Source: Acidimicrobiales bacterium | GTDB lineage: Bacteria > Actinomycetota > Acidimicrobiia > Acidimicrobiales > Iamiaceae | DNA: 64,000 nucleotides | Assembly: GCA_035630295.1 (NCBI GenBank) | Contig: DASQKY010000042.1 | Location: 408,202 to 472,201 of the forward strand | Direction of reading: 5' to 3' | Part shown: positions 20,228-28,464 of the stretch, in pieces | How the letters are laid out: each line of letters begins with the position of its first letter | Numbering within the stretch: the first letter of the stretch is position 1 | Made by a program: the position numbers and the translations under genes | The notes under the pieces: generated by a model | Seen by the model: only the letters and a program-made list of their open reading frames with translations | Database searches by the model: none | What the model was told of the DNA's origin: nothing

Positions 20228-21301
20228 ATGACCGGGACGCACGGAGCGGCGATGCGCAAGGCGCTGTCGCTGATCGCGCCGGGCATGCCCCTGCGGGACG
20301 GCCTGGACCGGGTCCTCCAGGCCGGGATGGGGGCCCTGATCGTGGTCGGGGACGAGCCCAACGTGTTGAGCATCTGCTCGGGCGGGTTCCTCCTGGACGC
20401 GGCCTACAGCCCGCAGCGCCTCTCGGAGCTGGCCAAGATGGACGGGGCCATCATCCTGGCCGGCAACGCCAGCCGCATCGCCCGGTCGAACGTCCACCTG
20501 GTGCCCAACCCCAACGTGTCGACCACCGAGACCGGCACCCGGCACCGCACCGCCGAGCGGGTGGCCCGCTCCATCAACGTGCCGGTGATCTCGGTGTCGC
20601 AGCGCATGAACGTGATCTCCGTCTACGTGGGCGACGAGAAGCACCAGATCGACCCGGTGCCCCGGGTCATCGCCCGGGCCAACCAGGCCGTGCAGACCTT
20701 GGAGCGCTACAAGGCCCGCCTCGACGAGGTGTCCATCGCCCTCTCCGCCCTGGAGATCGAGGACCTGGTCACGCTGCGGGACGTGGTGACGGTGCTCCAG
20801 CGCAACGAGATGGTGGCCCGCATCGCCTCGGAGATCGGGGGCTACATCGTGGAGCTGGGCGACGACGGCCGCCTGGTGCGCCTCCAGCTGGAGGAGCTGA
20901 TGGGCGGCATCGGCGACGACCGGCGCCTGGTGGTGCGCGACTACTTCCACGAGGCCGACACCTGGCCCCTGGCCCACGCCCTGGACGCCCTGGCGGCCCT
21001 GTCCGACGACGACCTGGTCGACCTGAAGCGAGTGGCCTCGGCGGTGCACCTCTCCGACGGGCCGCCCGACCTGGACGAGTCGATGTCGCCCCGGGGCCAC
21101 CGGCTGCTGGCCCGCATCCCCCGGCTGCCGGAGGCGGTGATCGAGGCCATCGTCGAGCAGTTCGGCGACCTGCAGAAGATCCTGCGGGCCTCGATCGACG
21201 ACCTCGACCAGGTGGCCGGGGTGGGCAAGCTCCGGGCCCGAGCGGTGAAGGACGGCCTGAGCCACATGGCCGAGGCCAGCATCCTCGACCGCTACAGCTA
21301 G
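20228..21301 (+). CDS. disA: DNA integrity scanning protein, diadenylate cyclase
   Basis: Makes the second messenger cyclic di-AMP from two ATP and stalls when it meets branched DNA. The 357-residue protein has the DAC domain with the DGA motif (MDGAIILA, about 70) and the RHR motif (GTRHRTAERV, about 104-113), a central helical spine, and a C-terminal helix-hairpin-helix domain (about 300-350, with VAGVGKLRARAVKDGL). All catalytic signatures are intact. It is adjacent to radA, whose product is known to interact with DisA in Bacillus. It defines this organism as a c-di-AMP producer. Confidence 0.96.
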   Translation: MTGTHGAAMRKALSLIAPGMPLRDGLDRVLQAGMGALIVVGDEPNVLSICSGGFLLDAAYSPQRLSELAKMDGAIILAGNASRIARSNVHLVPNPNVSTTETGTRHRTAERVARSINVPVISVSQRMNVISVYVGDEKHQIDPVPRVIARANQAVQTLERYKARLDEVSIALSALEIEDLVTLRDVVTVLQRNEMVARIASEIGGYIVELGDDGRLVRLQLEELMGGIGDDRRLVVRDYFHEADTWPLAHALDALAALSDDDLVDLKRVASAVHLSDGPPDLDESMSPRGHRLLARIPRLPEAVIEAIVEQFGDLQKILRASIDDLDQVAGVGKLRARAVKDGLSHMAEASILDRYS

Positions 21302-21318
21302 GCCGGGACGGCCAGGGC

Positions 21319-21963
21319 TCAGGCCAGGAAGGTGGCGACGCGACGCCAGGCGTCGGCGGCGTCGTCGGGGCGGTGGGTGGGGCGGCTGGGGTCGTGGACG
21401 AAGCCGTGGTCGGCCCCGGGGTAGCGGACCACCTCGGCCCCCGTGCCCTCCAGGGCCGCGGCGTCGGCGGCCGGCACCCACGGGTCCTCGGTGCCGGTGA
21501 CCTGCAGGATGGGCACGGCCCCGCCGGCCAGCGTCTCCAGGGGCTCGGCCACGGTGGCCGAGCGCCAGTGCTCGGGCAGGCGGACCATCCCGTAGAACGA
21601 CACGGCCCGGTCGACCCGCCCGGCGGCCGCCGCCTTGAGGGCGAACATCCCGCCCATGCAGAAGCCGACGACGGCCACCGGCTCGACGCCCAGCGCGTCG
21701 GCGGCGCCGGCCACGTCGGCCAGGACGGTCGTGTCGTCCAGGGTGCCCACCGCGGCCAGGCGCTCGTCCAGGCTCAGGCCCTCCCGGCCGGGCCACGGCT
21801 CGAACGAGGCCACGGCCCAGCCGTGCTCGGCGGCCAGCCGGTCGCACAGGTCGGTGAACAGGGGCCGCAGCCCCCCGATGTCGGGGATGACCACCACCCC
21901 CCGGGCGGCATCGGGGACCTCGGCCCGGTAGGCGGCGGTCCCCGACGGGAGCGTGAGCTGCAT
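21319..21963 (-). CDS. Dienelactone hydrolase family protein
   Basis: A 214-residue alpha/beta hydrolase of the carboxymethylenebutenolidase family. The nucleophile is Cys in VGFCMGG, with Asp in GTEDPWVP and His in GADHGFVHDPSRP. VVVIPDIGGLRP forms the oxyanion strand. The ATG at 21963 is preferred over a GTG six codons upstream, because CAAGCT sits 6 bases before it. Substrate is unknown; no aromatic-degradation genes surround it. It is convergent with disA. Confidence 0.85.
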   Translation of the reverse strand: MQLTLPSGTAAYRAEVPDAARGVVVIPDIGGLRPLFTDLCDRLAAEHGWAVASFEPWPGREGLSLDERLAAVGTLDDTTVLADVAGAADALGVEPVAVVGFCMGGMFALKAAAAGRVDRAVSFYGMVRLPEHWRSATVAEPLETLAGGAVPILQVTGTEDPWVPAADAAALEGTGAEVVRYPGADHGFVHDPSRPTHRPDDAADAWRRVATFLA

Positions 21964-21993
21964 CCCGCCAGCTTGGCCCACGGTGACCGGCGC

Positions 21994-22116
21994 GGACCGG
22001 CCGCTCGCCCCGGGGGGTGGAGCGAGCGGCCGGTCCGTGAGCCTCAGTGGTCCGGCGCCGGCAGGTGCGCACGGACCGGCTCGGTCGGTGCCCCGGCACG
22101 ACAGGCCGGGGCACCG
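21994..22116 (-). other. 123-nt three-hairpin element downstream of the DUF4214 gene (copy M)
   Basis: Read on the minus strand this begins 66 bases after the stop of the secreted DUF4214 gene. Hairpin 1 pairs 22105-22116 with 22086-22097 (12 bp). A middle stem pairs GGTCCG with CGGACC (22072-22077 with 22049-22054). Hairpin 2 pairs 22022-22036 with 21994-22008 perfectly and can extend inward to a 7-base ACCCCCC loop. A 123-nt homologue lies at 30833-30955 with compensatory changes in both outer stems. It may be a structured 3' end, a small RNA or a recombination site. Confidence 0.75.
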
Positions 22117-22182
22117 AGACCGTGGGGTGGCCCGGGCCGGTGGGCGGCCTGTCGGGGCGCCGCGCCGATCAGGGACGTGGGG

Positions 22183-25100
22183 TCAGTCCTCGGGGTTGGA
22201 GAGATCCTGGGCCCGCTGCGCGAACTCGGGGGTGCCGATGAGCTGGGCGTAGAGGCCGGAGCGGTCACCGGTGCCACGGAGGTGGGCGATGCCGCTGGTG
22301 ATCTCCGCGCCGACCGGCGCCCGGTCGAGGATCTCGTCATAGGACGAGGTCACGAGGCGGCGCAGTGGTTCACCGAGGTTGGCGATGGTGAGGATCAGCG
22401 CCCTCGGTGAGGCCCCGGCGTCCAGGCGGTCGTTCCAGTGCTCGAACCCGGCGGCGTCGGGGGCGCGGCCCAGGAGCCGTTCGTAGACCCGGGTGATGAA
22501 CCCGCTGTCGGTGGAGCCGGCCAGGCGGCGGAACTCACCGGATGCGCCGAGGTCGGCGAGGAGCTGGTCGTAGCGGCCGTGGCCGCGGAGGCGGGTGGTC
22601 CAGAAGGCTCGGCCTTCGGTGTCGGCGGGGCGGCCGAGCATGGTCGCATAGGCGTCGTCGACGACTCGGCCCACCGCTTCGGGGGTGCGGGCGATGGTGC
22701 GGGCGAAGGCCTCCTGGGTGGTGCCGCCGGCCAGGCGGGCCACCCAGTGGTCGTAGCCGGCCTGGTCGGGGCAGCGTCCCAGCAGCTCCAGGTACACCAG
22801 ACGCACCGTGCGCCCGTGGCCCTCCTCGGCGAAGGTCGTGCACTCGTGCCGGGGCAACACCGCATAGGGCACGGTCTCGGAGGTGGGGGCCACGGCGAGC
22901 CCGCCAAAGTACCGGGCCGAGAGGCTCCGTATCCCCTCGTCCAGGGTGGTAGTGGACATCGTGGCCGTGCCGTCGCTGGCCACCGGAACGACCCCGATGG
23001 TGGTGTCACCGTCACGGAACTCGACCATCCCGCCGGAGGTCACCGGGGCCACCGTGGCCGAGAGGGTGACGGCGGTGCCCTGGCGGACCGGGGCGTCGGG
23101 GGCGACGGTGAGCGAGGTGCCGGCCTGGGTGATGGTGCCGAGGGGGATGGCTTCGGTGGCCGGGCGGCAGGTGACCACCAGGGGCAGGTTCGAGGACGGG
23201 TTGGTGCCCCGGACGATCAGGGACTCGAGGGCGATCTCGTGGGCTTGGCCCGGGTCGCCGTCGAGGGTCAGGGAGCCGGTGGAGCCCCCGAAGTCGACCC
23301 ACTGGTTGACGTCGGCCGCCGCCGCCGGGTTGGGGCTGGCGGGGAGGAGGGTGCCCAGGGTGTGGGTGGTGCTGGTGGCGGTCCCGGTGCCGGGGCCCAA
23401 GTCGTACTCCACCGCGGTGACCCCACCGGGGTTGGAGACGGGGACCGTCGAGCTGGAGGTGGAGAACACCTCGTTGAAGGTCTCGATGCCCGAGCGGCCC
23501 CGGTCGGTGGACATCCGCACCGCCACGTGGTCGAGCGGGGTCGGCGTGCCCCCTGCGGCGACGCGGGGCATGTTGGCCTGGGCGGTGAGGGTGACGTTGA
23601 AGGTCTTCACCGCCACTGCCTCGTAGGTGCAGGCGTAGGTGGTGCCCACCGCGGCGACGACGTGGAAGGTGGCCGCGTTCTGGCTGGGCAGGAAGAGGGC
23701 GTCGCCGGAGTACTTGACCCGCAGCTCGTGGGCGCCGAGTCCGATGTCGACCGGCACGTTGAGCACCGCGTTCAGGGAGGCGGTGGGCAGCGGCACCCGG
23801 TCGAGCCAGCCGGCCTCGAGCGGCAGGCCGAGCGAGGGGCGGGCCGGCACGCGGCGCCCGTCGATGAAGTACTCCACGTGCCCGGCGGGGCGGACCCCGC
23901 CGACCTGCGGCCCGACGTTCAGGTTGGGCACCAGGATGGTGTGGCCCTGGCTCACCGTGTGGGGGTCGACCGGCCCTCGCGAGAGTGGGTTCCCGAAGCC
24001 GGTGGTGCTGGGCCGGCGAGCGGCCTCGACCATGGTGGTGCCCAGGGTGGCCGTGGACAGCGTCTGGACCTCGGCGCCATCGAGGGGGTCGACCTCCACC
24101 AGTTCGAAGGTGGCGTCGAGTGGCCCCGGGGAGGTGCCGGCCGCGAAGGCCAACCGGAGGGTGATGGTCCTGGTCTGCCCGACGGCCAGCGGGAAGCCGG
24201 TCGTCTCGCCGACGGTGCCGCCCACGGTCACGACCGCGGACGCGGTGAGGGTGACCGGCTGCCAATCACCGGCGTCGTCCTGGTGCTCCAACGTCACCTC
24301 GCTCGGGGTGAAGGTGCTGCTGCCCTGGGGGCGTCGGATGGTGAGGTCGAGGCGGGCGTTGGCGAGGGATCGGCCGAAGCCGGTGTTGGTCACCTCGACG
24401 TCGAACGGGACGGCCGGGGTGCCGATCTCGACGTGGGCGGGGAGGGCGGGCACCAGGGCGGGGTCGGCGGCCACCAGGTGGGAGACCGGCTGGGAGGTGG
24501 CCTTGGCGTAGGGGGCCTCGCCCCGGTAGCCGGCGGTGAGGGCGCGGGGGCCGGCCGGGAGGTCGTCGGTGGTCAGCACCGCGGTGCCGCCGGCGAGGGG
24601 GACGGTGCCGACGATGGTGGTCCCGTCGAAGAGGTCCACGAACCCGGCCGGGTGGGCCGGCGCGCCGTCGCAGGCCGGGTCGGTGGCGTGGGTGGGGTCG
24701 ATGGCCACGGTGGCGGTCAGGGTGACCGGCGTGCCGAACCGCGACTCGCCGCCGGGGTCGACGGCGAGGGTGGCGAGGGTCCTGCACTCCGGGGGGGTGG
24801 GCCGGGCCAGGGGCCCCTGGAGGGTGAGGGTCAGGGAGTGGCCCCCACCGGCGAGCTGCTCGTTGACCGCATCACCGACCGCTGGGTTGCACCCGGAGCC
24901 CGTGACGACAGGGGGGATGGTGAAGTCGGGGTCGGTCAGGGTGACTCGCCCGGTGTCGGAGTCGTGGGGAGCGGTCGAGTTGAACGTGAGGTTGACCGGC
25001 GTCGAGCGGCAGTCGGTCACGATGGCCCCGTGGGAGACGTCGATGTGGAGGTCGACGGTGAGCGCGGTCTGGAACAGGACGTTGCCCTCGGCGTCGATGG

Positions 25101-25475
25101 ACCCCGTGCTCGACGTGGCGGCGACCGGGGTGAAGGTGGCGTCGATCTTCACCGGGAGCCCGAGGGCCTCCTGTTCGAAGGACACCGTCGGGGTGGTGAA
25201 GTCGGCTCCAGTGATGGCACCGGTGCCCCCGGCGCCTCCGTCCACGGTGCCGGCGATGGAGGTGGGGTTCTCCAGCGCGTAGGGCTCGTCGGCGTCGCGG
25301 ATGAGGAGCTCGCCCTCGACCAGGGAGAGGCTGAACGCCTCTGCCACCCGGGGGGCGGTGCCCTCAGGTGGGGCTACCGGAGCCTGTGCAAGCCCTGGGG
25401 GGGGGGGACAAAAGCGAAGGCGAACGTCGCAGCAACCGCCAAGGTCAACGCAACGAGCGAACGTCTGGACAACAT
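22183..25475 (-). CDS. Secreted Ig-like/DUF4214 protein, out of frame with its signal peptide
   Basis: A secreted protein of about 1,100 residues. The minus-strand ATG at 25475 begins MLSRRSLVALTLAVAATF, a clear Sec signal peptide, but this frame runs into an 11-base C tract (25397-25407) and then a TAG. The mature protein is in the next frame and starts right after the tract (PPPPGLAQAPVAPP); a tract of 12 or 9 bases would join them. Alternative starts in the long frame give no signal peptide. The body has beta-rich repeats, including a bacterial Ig-like repeat near the middle and another before the end. The last 230 residues are four DUF4214 units (LELLGRCPDQAGYDHW, ATMLGRPADTEGRAFW, ERLLGRAPDAAGFEHW and a diverged fourth). 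Likely an extracellular adhesin or matrix protein. Either phase-variable or a base-calling artefact. Confidence 0.8.
25397..25407. repeat. 11-base G homopolymer at the signal-peptide junction
   Basis: The plus strand shows 11 consecutive G. It lies exactly between the signal peptide and the mature part of the minus-strand secreted protein and leaves them one base out of frame. Confidence 0.9.
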
Positions 25476-25693
25476 GATGAGGGATCCCCCCGGTCGATGA
25501 ACACTTCCGCACGACACCGTTCCCGGAACCACAGTCCGGGAGAAGTGCCTGCAGTCACCATGTCCGAGCCAACCTTGCCGAACCTGCGCGTAATGGTCTC
25601 CGCAGCGAAGTTTCCGTCGCTGTCACCAGCCCCTGACCTACCGGCCGCGCCGGATGGCGGGGAACGAGCAGGCGCCCCGCGGGGCCGCGGCCG

Positions 25694-25699
25694 TACCAT
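25694..25699 (+). promoter_or_regulatory. -10 box (TACCAT) of the cyclase gene
   Basis: TACCAT ends 6 bases before the GTG at 25706. The 230-base gap between this gene and the divergent secreted-protein gene is AT-richer than average and holds both promoters. Confidence 0.55.
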
Positions 25700-25705
25700 G
25701 CCCGG

Positions 25706-26515
25706 GTGGCCTCCACCGACGACGTCCGGGACCGCGGGGCCCGGGCCGTGGCCTCCCTCCAGCAGTCGCTCAGCGAGCGGCTGGCCCGGCTGATCCGCTC
25801 CGACGCCGAGTGGGCGGCCCAGGCCGTGGACGTCGGCCTGGTCGACCGGGCCTGGCTGGAGGACCCCTCGGGCAACCCGGCCCGCATCGCCCCGCCCAGC
25901 GAGGTGCTCCAGCGCTTCCTGGAGCGGACGGCCGAGCAGCGCCCGTCGGTGCTGGCCTCGTTGGGGCTCAGCGCCGTCCAGGCCATGTCCCTGGCCGGAG
26001 AGGTGGGCTCCGGGCCCCTGCCCCCGACCGAGGTGTCGGTGCTGTTCACCGACCTGGAGGGCTTCACCACCTTCACCGCCACCCAGGGCGACGACGCCGC
26101 GGCCGCCCTGGTCGGTGACCACGTGCGCTGGGTCGGCCCGGTGGTGCGGAGCCGGGGCGGCCGGGTGGTGAAGCGCCTGGGCGACGGGCTGATGCTGGCC
26201 TTCCCCGCCGCCGAGGCCGCGGCCCTGGCCGCGGTGGAGCTGGTGGGCGAGGAGCCGGGCCCCCTGCGGCTGCGGGCCGGGTTGCACCACGGCGAGGCCC
26301 TGGCCACGGCCGATGACGTGGTGGGCCACGTGGTCAACGTGGCCGCCCGCCTCACCGAGCAGGCCCAGGGGGGCGAGGTGCTGGCCTCGGTGGACGTCCG
26401 CCAGGCGGTGGGCGACCTGCCCGGCATCCGGTTCGGCCGGGCCCGCCGCTACCGGCTGAAGGGCCTGGACCCCATCTCCGCCTGCCGGCTCACCGCCGCC
26501 GTCGACGGGCCCTGA
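25706..26515 (+). CDS. Class III adenylate/guanylate cyclase
   Basis: A 269-residue soluble nucleotide cyclase. The first 95 residues are helical and lack a recognisable sensor. The catalytic domain (about 108-265) has both metal-binding Asp residues (LFTDLEGFT, about 114, and KRLGDGLMLAF, about 157), the substrate Lys in VVKRLGDG, and the transition-state Asn/Arg block GHVVNVAARLT. It is therefore expected to be active, making cAMP more likely than cGMP. It converges with a Crp/Fnr regulator only 48 bases away, suggesting a cyclase-receptor pair. Confidence 0.88.
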   Translation: MASTDDVRDRGARAVASLQQSLSERLARLIRSDAEWAAQAVDVGLVDRAWLEDPSGNPARIAPPSEVLQRFLERTAEQRPSVLASLGLSAVQAMSLAGEVGSGPLPPTEVSVLFTDLEGFTTFTATQGDDAAAALVGDHVRWVGPVVRSRGGRVVKRLGDGLMLAFPAAEAAALAAVELVGEEPGPLRLRAGLHHGEALATADDVVGHVVNVAARLTEQAQGGEVLASVDVRQAVGDLPGIRFGRARRYRLKGLDPISACRLTAAVDGP

Positions 26516-26563
26516 CCCGCCCGAGGCACCAGGCCCGACCGGGCCGCCGGGGGACGGGCGCGG

Positions 26564-27223
26564 TCAGCGGGCGCGGCGCTCGAGCTCGACGCGGTTGAGG
26601 ATGCGGTAGCGGCGCTCCCGCTGGTCGATCCACCCCAGGCGCACGAAGCTGGCGATGGCCTTGTTGACCCTCTCCCGGGAGGCGCCGACCATGCCGGCCA
26701 GCTCCTCCTGGGTGATGGGCAGGACGAACTCGTCGTCCTCGCCGGCCAGCTCCAGCAGGCGCTTGGCCGTGCGCCCGGTGACGTCCAGGAACACCGAGTC
26801 GGCCAGCGCGGTGTCGGTGCTGCGGAGGCGGCCGGCCAGCAGCCGCACCACGCCCCACAGCAGGTCGGGCCGGCGCTCGTAGATGGCCTGCAGCGGCGTG
26901 TAGGGGATGGTCAGGACCTGTGAGGCCTCCAGGGCCCGGGCCTCGGCCGAGCGCCCCAACCCGTCGAACAGGCCCATCTCACCGAACAGGTCGCCCCGCT
27001 CCATGAGGGCCACCATCGACTCGCGGCCGTCGATCGAGCGCTTGGAGATGGCGATGCGTCCGCTGACCACCACGTGCAGGTCGGTCGGGGGGGCGTCCTC
27101 GGCGAAGAGGAGGTCGTTGCGGAGCAGGTCGGTGGTCGTCGTCGCCGCCTCGACCTCGGCCATCTCCTCGTCGGAGAGGTCGGTCAGGAGGGGGACGTCG
27201 CGGAGCAGGGGGATCTCGGCCAC
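26564..27223 (-). CDS. Crp/Fnr-family transcriptional regulator
   Basis: A 219-residue regulator with an N-terminal cyclic-nucleotide-binding beta-roll (GDLFGEMGLFDGLGRSAEA contains the phosphate-binding cassette, here GEMGLFDGLGRSAEA) and a C-terminal Crp-type HTH (ITQEELAGMVGASRERVNKA, about 168-187). The Arg and Glu that hold cAMP in Crp are present in the cassette, so cAMP binding is plausible. The GTG at 27223 follows TACGCT by 6 bases; the open frame extends much further upstream without family similarity. It is divergent from ispD and convergent with the cyclase. Confidence 0.9.
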   Translation of the reverse strand: MAEIPLLRDVPLLTDLSDEEMAEVEAATTTTDLLRNDLLFAEDAPPTDLHVVVSGRIAISKRSIDGRESMVALMERGDLFGEMGLFDGLGRSAEARALEASQVLTIPYTPLQAIYERRPDLLWGVVRLLAGRLRSTDTALADSVFLDVTGRTAKRLLELAGEDDEFVLPITQEELAGMVGASRERVNKAIASFVRLGWIDQRERRYRILNRVELERRAR

Positions 27224-27229
27224 TCCGGG

Positions 27230-27235
27230 AGCGTA
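27230..27235 (-). promoter_or_regulatory. -10 box (TACGCT) of the Crp/Fnr gene
   Basis: On the minus strand TACGCT ends 6 bases before the GTG at 27223, with no ribosome-binding site. Confidence 0.55.
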
Positions 27236-27282
27236 CAGAAGTGGCTCCCGGGGCCAGGATCGAGCGGTCGGGCCCTCCCGGG

Positions 27283-27288
27283 TAGCGT
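27283..27288 (+). promoter_or_regulatory. -10 box (TAGCGT) of ispD
   Basis: TAGCGT ends 7 bases before the ispD ATG. It faces the divergent -10 box of the Crp/Fnr gene 48 bases away, so the two promoters share a short regulatory region. Confidence 0.5.
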
Positions 27289-27295
27289 CCCGCCG

Positions 27296-27991
27296 ATGTC
27301 CGCCCCGCCCCCCGCCCCCCCCGGCGCCGGAACCGGCCCGGGCGGCGCGTCGGACGCCGCGCCGGCGCCGGTGTGGGCCGTGGTGGTGGCGGCCGGAGGG
27401 GGCACCCGCTTCGGGGGGCCCAAGCAGTACGCCCCCCTGGGCGACCGCCGGGTGGTGGACTGGAGCCTGGGCGCGGCCCGGGCCGCCACCGACGGCGTGG
27501 TGCTGGTGGTGCCGCCCGACCGGGCGGCCACGGCCGAGCCCGGGGCCGACGTGGTGGTGGCCGGGGGGGCGACCCGCTCGGCGTCGGTGCGGGCCGGCCT
27601 GGCCGCGGTGCCGGCCGAGGCCGAGGTGGTGGTGGTGCACGACGGGGCCCGCCCCCTGGCCGGGCCGTCGCTCTACGGCGCGGTGGTGGCCGCGGTGCGG
27701 GACGGGGCCGATGCCGCCGTGCCCGGCGTGGCGCTGGTCGACAGCGTCCGGCGCCGCGACGGCGGGGCGGTGGACCGAGACGAGCTGGTGGCGGTCCAGA
27801 CCCCCCAGGCCTTCGCGGCGGCCGCCCTGCGGGCCGCCCACGCATCCGGCGGCGAGGCCAGCGACGATGCCACCCTGGTGGAGCGGGCGGGTGGGAAGGT
27901 GGTGGTCGTGCCCGGTGATCCCGCCAACCTCAAGGTCACGCACCCGGCCGACGTCGACGTGGCCGCCCGCCACCTGGGCCTGGTGCCCTGA
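27296..27991 (+). CDS. ispD: 2-C-methyl-D-erythritol 4-phosphate cytidylyltransferase
   Basis: Third step of the non-mevalonate (MEP) isoprenoid pathway: couples MEP to CTP. The 231-residue protein has the CTP-binding loop VVAAGGGTRFGGPKQY, the catalytic VHDGARPL segment and the C-terminal GDPANLKVT motif. An Ala/Pro/Gly stretch of about 25 residues precedes the first strand. The gene order ispD-ispF with ATG-TGA overlap at 27991 means the two products act in sequence (IspE intervenes and is elsewhere). Confidence 0.95.
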   Translation: MSAPPPAPPGAGTGPGGASDAAPAPVWAVVVAAGGGTRFGGPKQYAPLGDRRVVDWSLGAARAATDGVVLVVPPDRAATAEPGADVVVAGGATRSASVRAGLAAVPAEAEVVVVHDGARPLAGPSLYGAVVAAVRDGADAAVPGVALVDSVRRRDGGAVDRDELVAVQTPQAFAAAALRAAHASGGEASDDATLVERAGGKVVVVPGDPANLKVTHPADVDVAARHLGLVP

Positions 27992-28464
27992 TGCAGGTGC
28001 GCGTGGGCCAGGGGGTCGACCTCCACCCGTGGAGCGACGACCCCGGGCGGCGCCTGGTCCTCGGGGGCGTCGAGCTGCCGGGCCCGGGGCTGGCCGGCCA
28101 CAGCGACGCCGACGCCGTGGCCCACGCCTGCGCCGACGCCCTGCTGGGGGCGGCCGGCCTGGGCGACATCGGGCAGCACTTCCCCGACACCGACGCGCGG
28201 TGGGCCGGGGCCGACAGCGTGGCCCTGCTGGCCGAGGCCGCCCGGCGGGTCCGGGCCGAGGGCTGGGAGCCGGGCAACGTCCACTGCTCGGTGGTGCTCG
28301 ACGCGCCTCGCCTGGCCCCCGTGCGCGACGACATGGCGGACCGGTTGAGCGCCGCGGTGGGGGCTCCGGTCACCGTCACCGGGCGCCGCAGCGAGGGCAT
28401 CGGCGCCGTGGGCCGGGGCGAGGGCGTGGTGGCGTTGGCCGTGGCGGTGGTGACCCGCCCGTGA
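27991..28464 (+). CDS. ispF: 2-C-methyl-D-erythritol 2,4-cyclodiphosphate synthase
   Basis: Fifth step of the MEP pathway, cyclising CDP-ME-2-phosphate with release of CMP. The 157-residue protein begins VRVGQGVDLHPW, with the metal-binding Asp and His, and has GHSDADAVAHACADALLGA and HFPDTDARWAGADS. The ending RRSEGIGAVGRGEG corresponds to the TTxExLGF-G-REG end of the family. Start and stop codons overlap both neighbours, so ispD-ispF-rlmB is one translation unit. Confidence 0.95.
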   Translation: MQVRVGQGVDLHPWSDDPGRRLVLGGVELPGPGLAGHSDADAVAHACADALLGAAGLGDIGQHFPDTDARWAGADSVALLAEAARRVRAEGWEPGNVHCSVVLDAPRLAPVRDDMADRLSAAVGAPVTVTGRRSEGIGAVGRGEGVVALAVAVVTRP

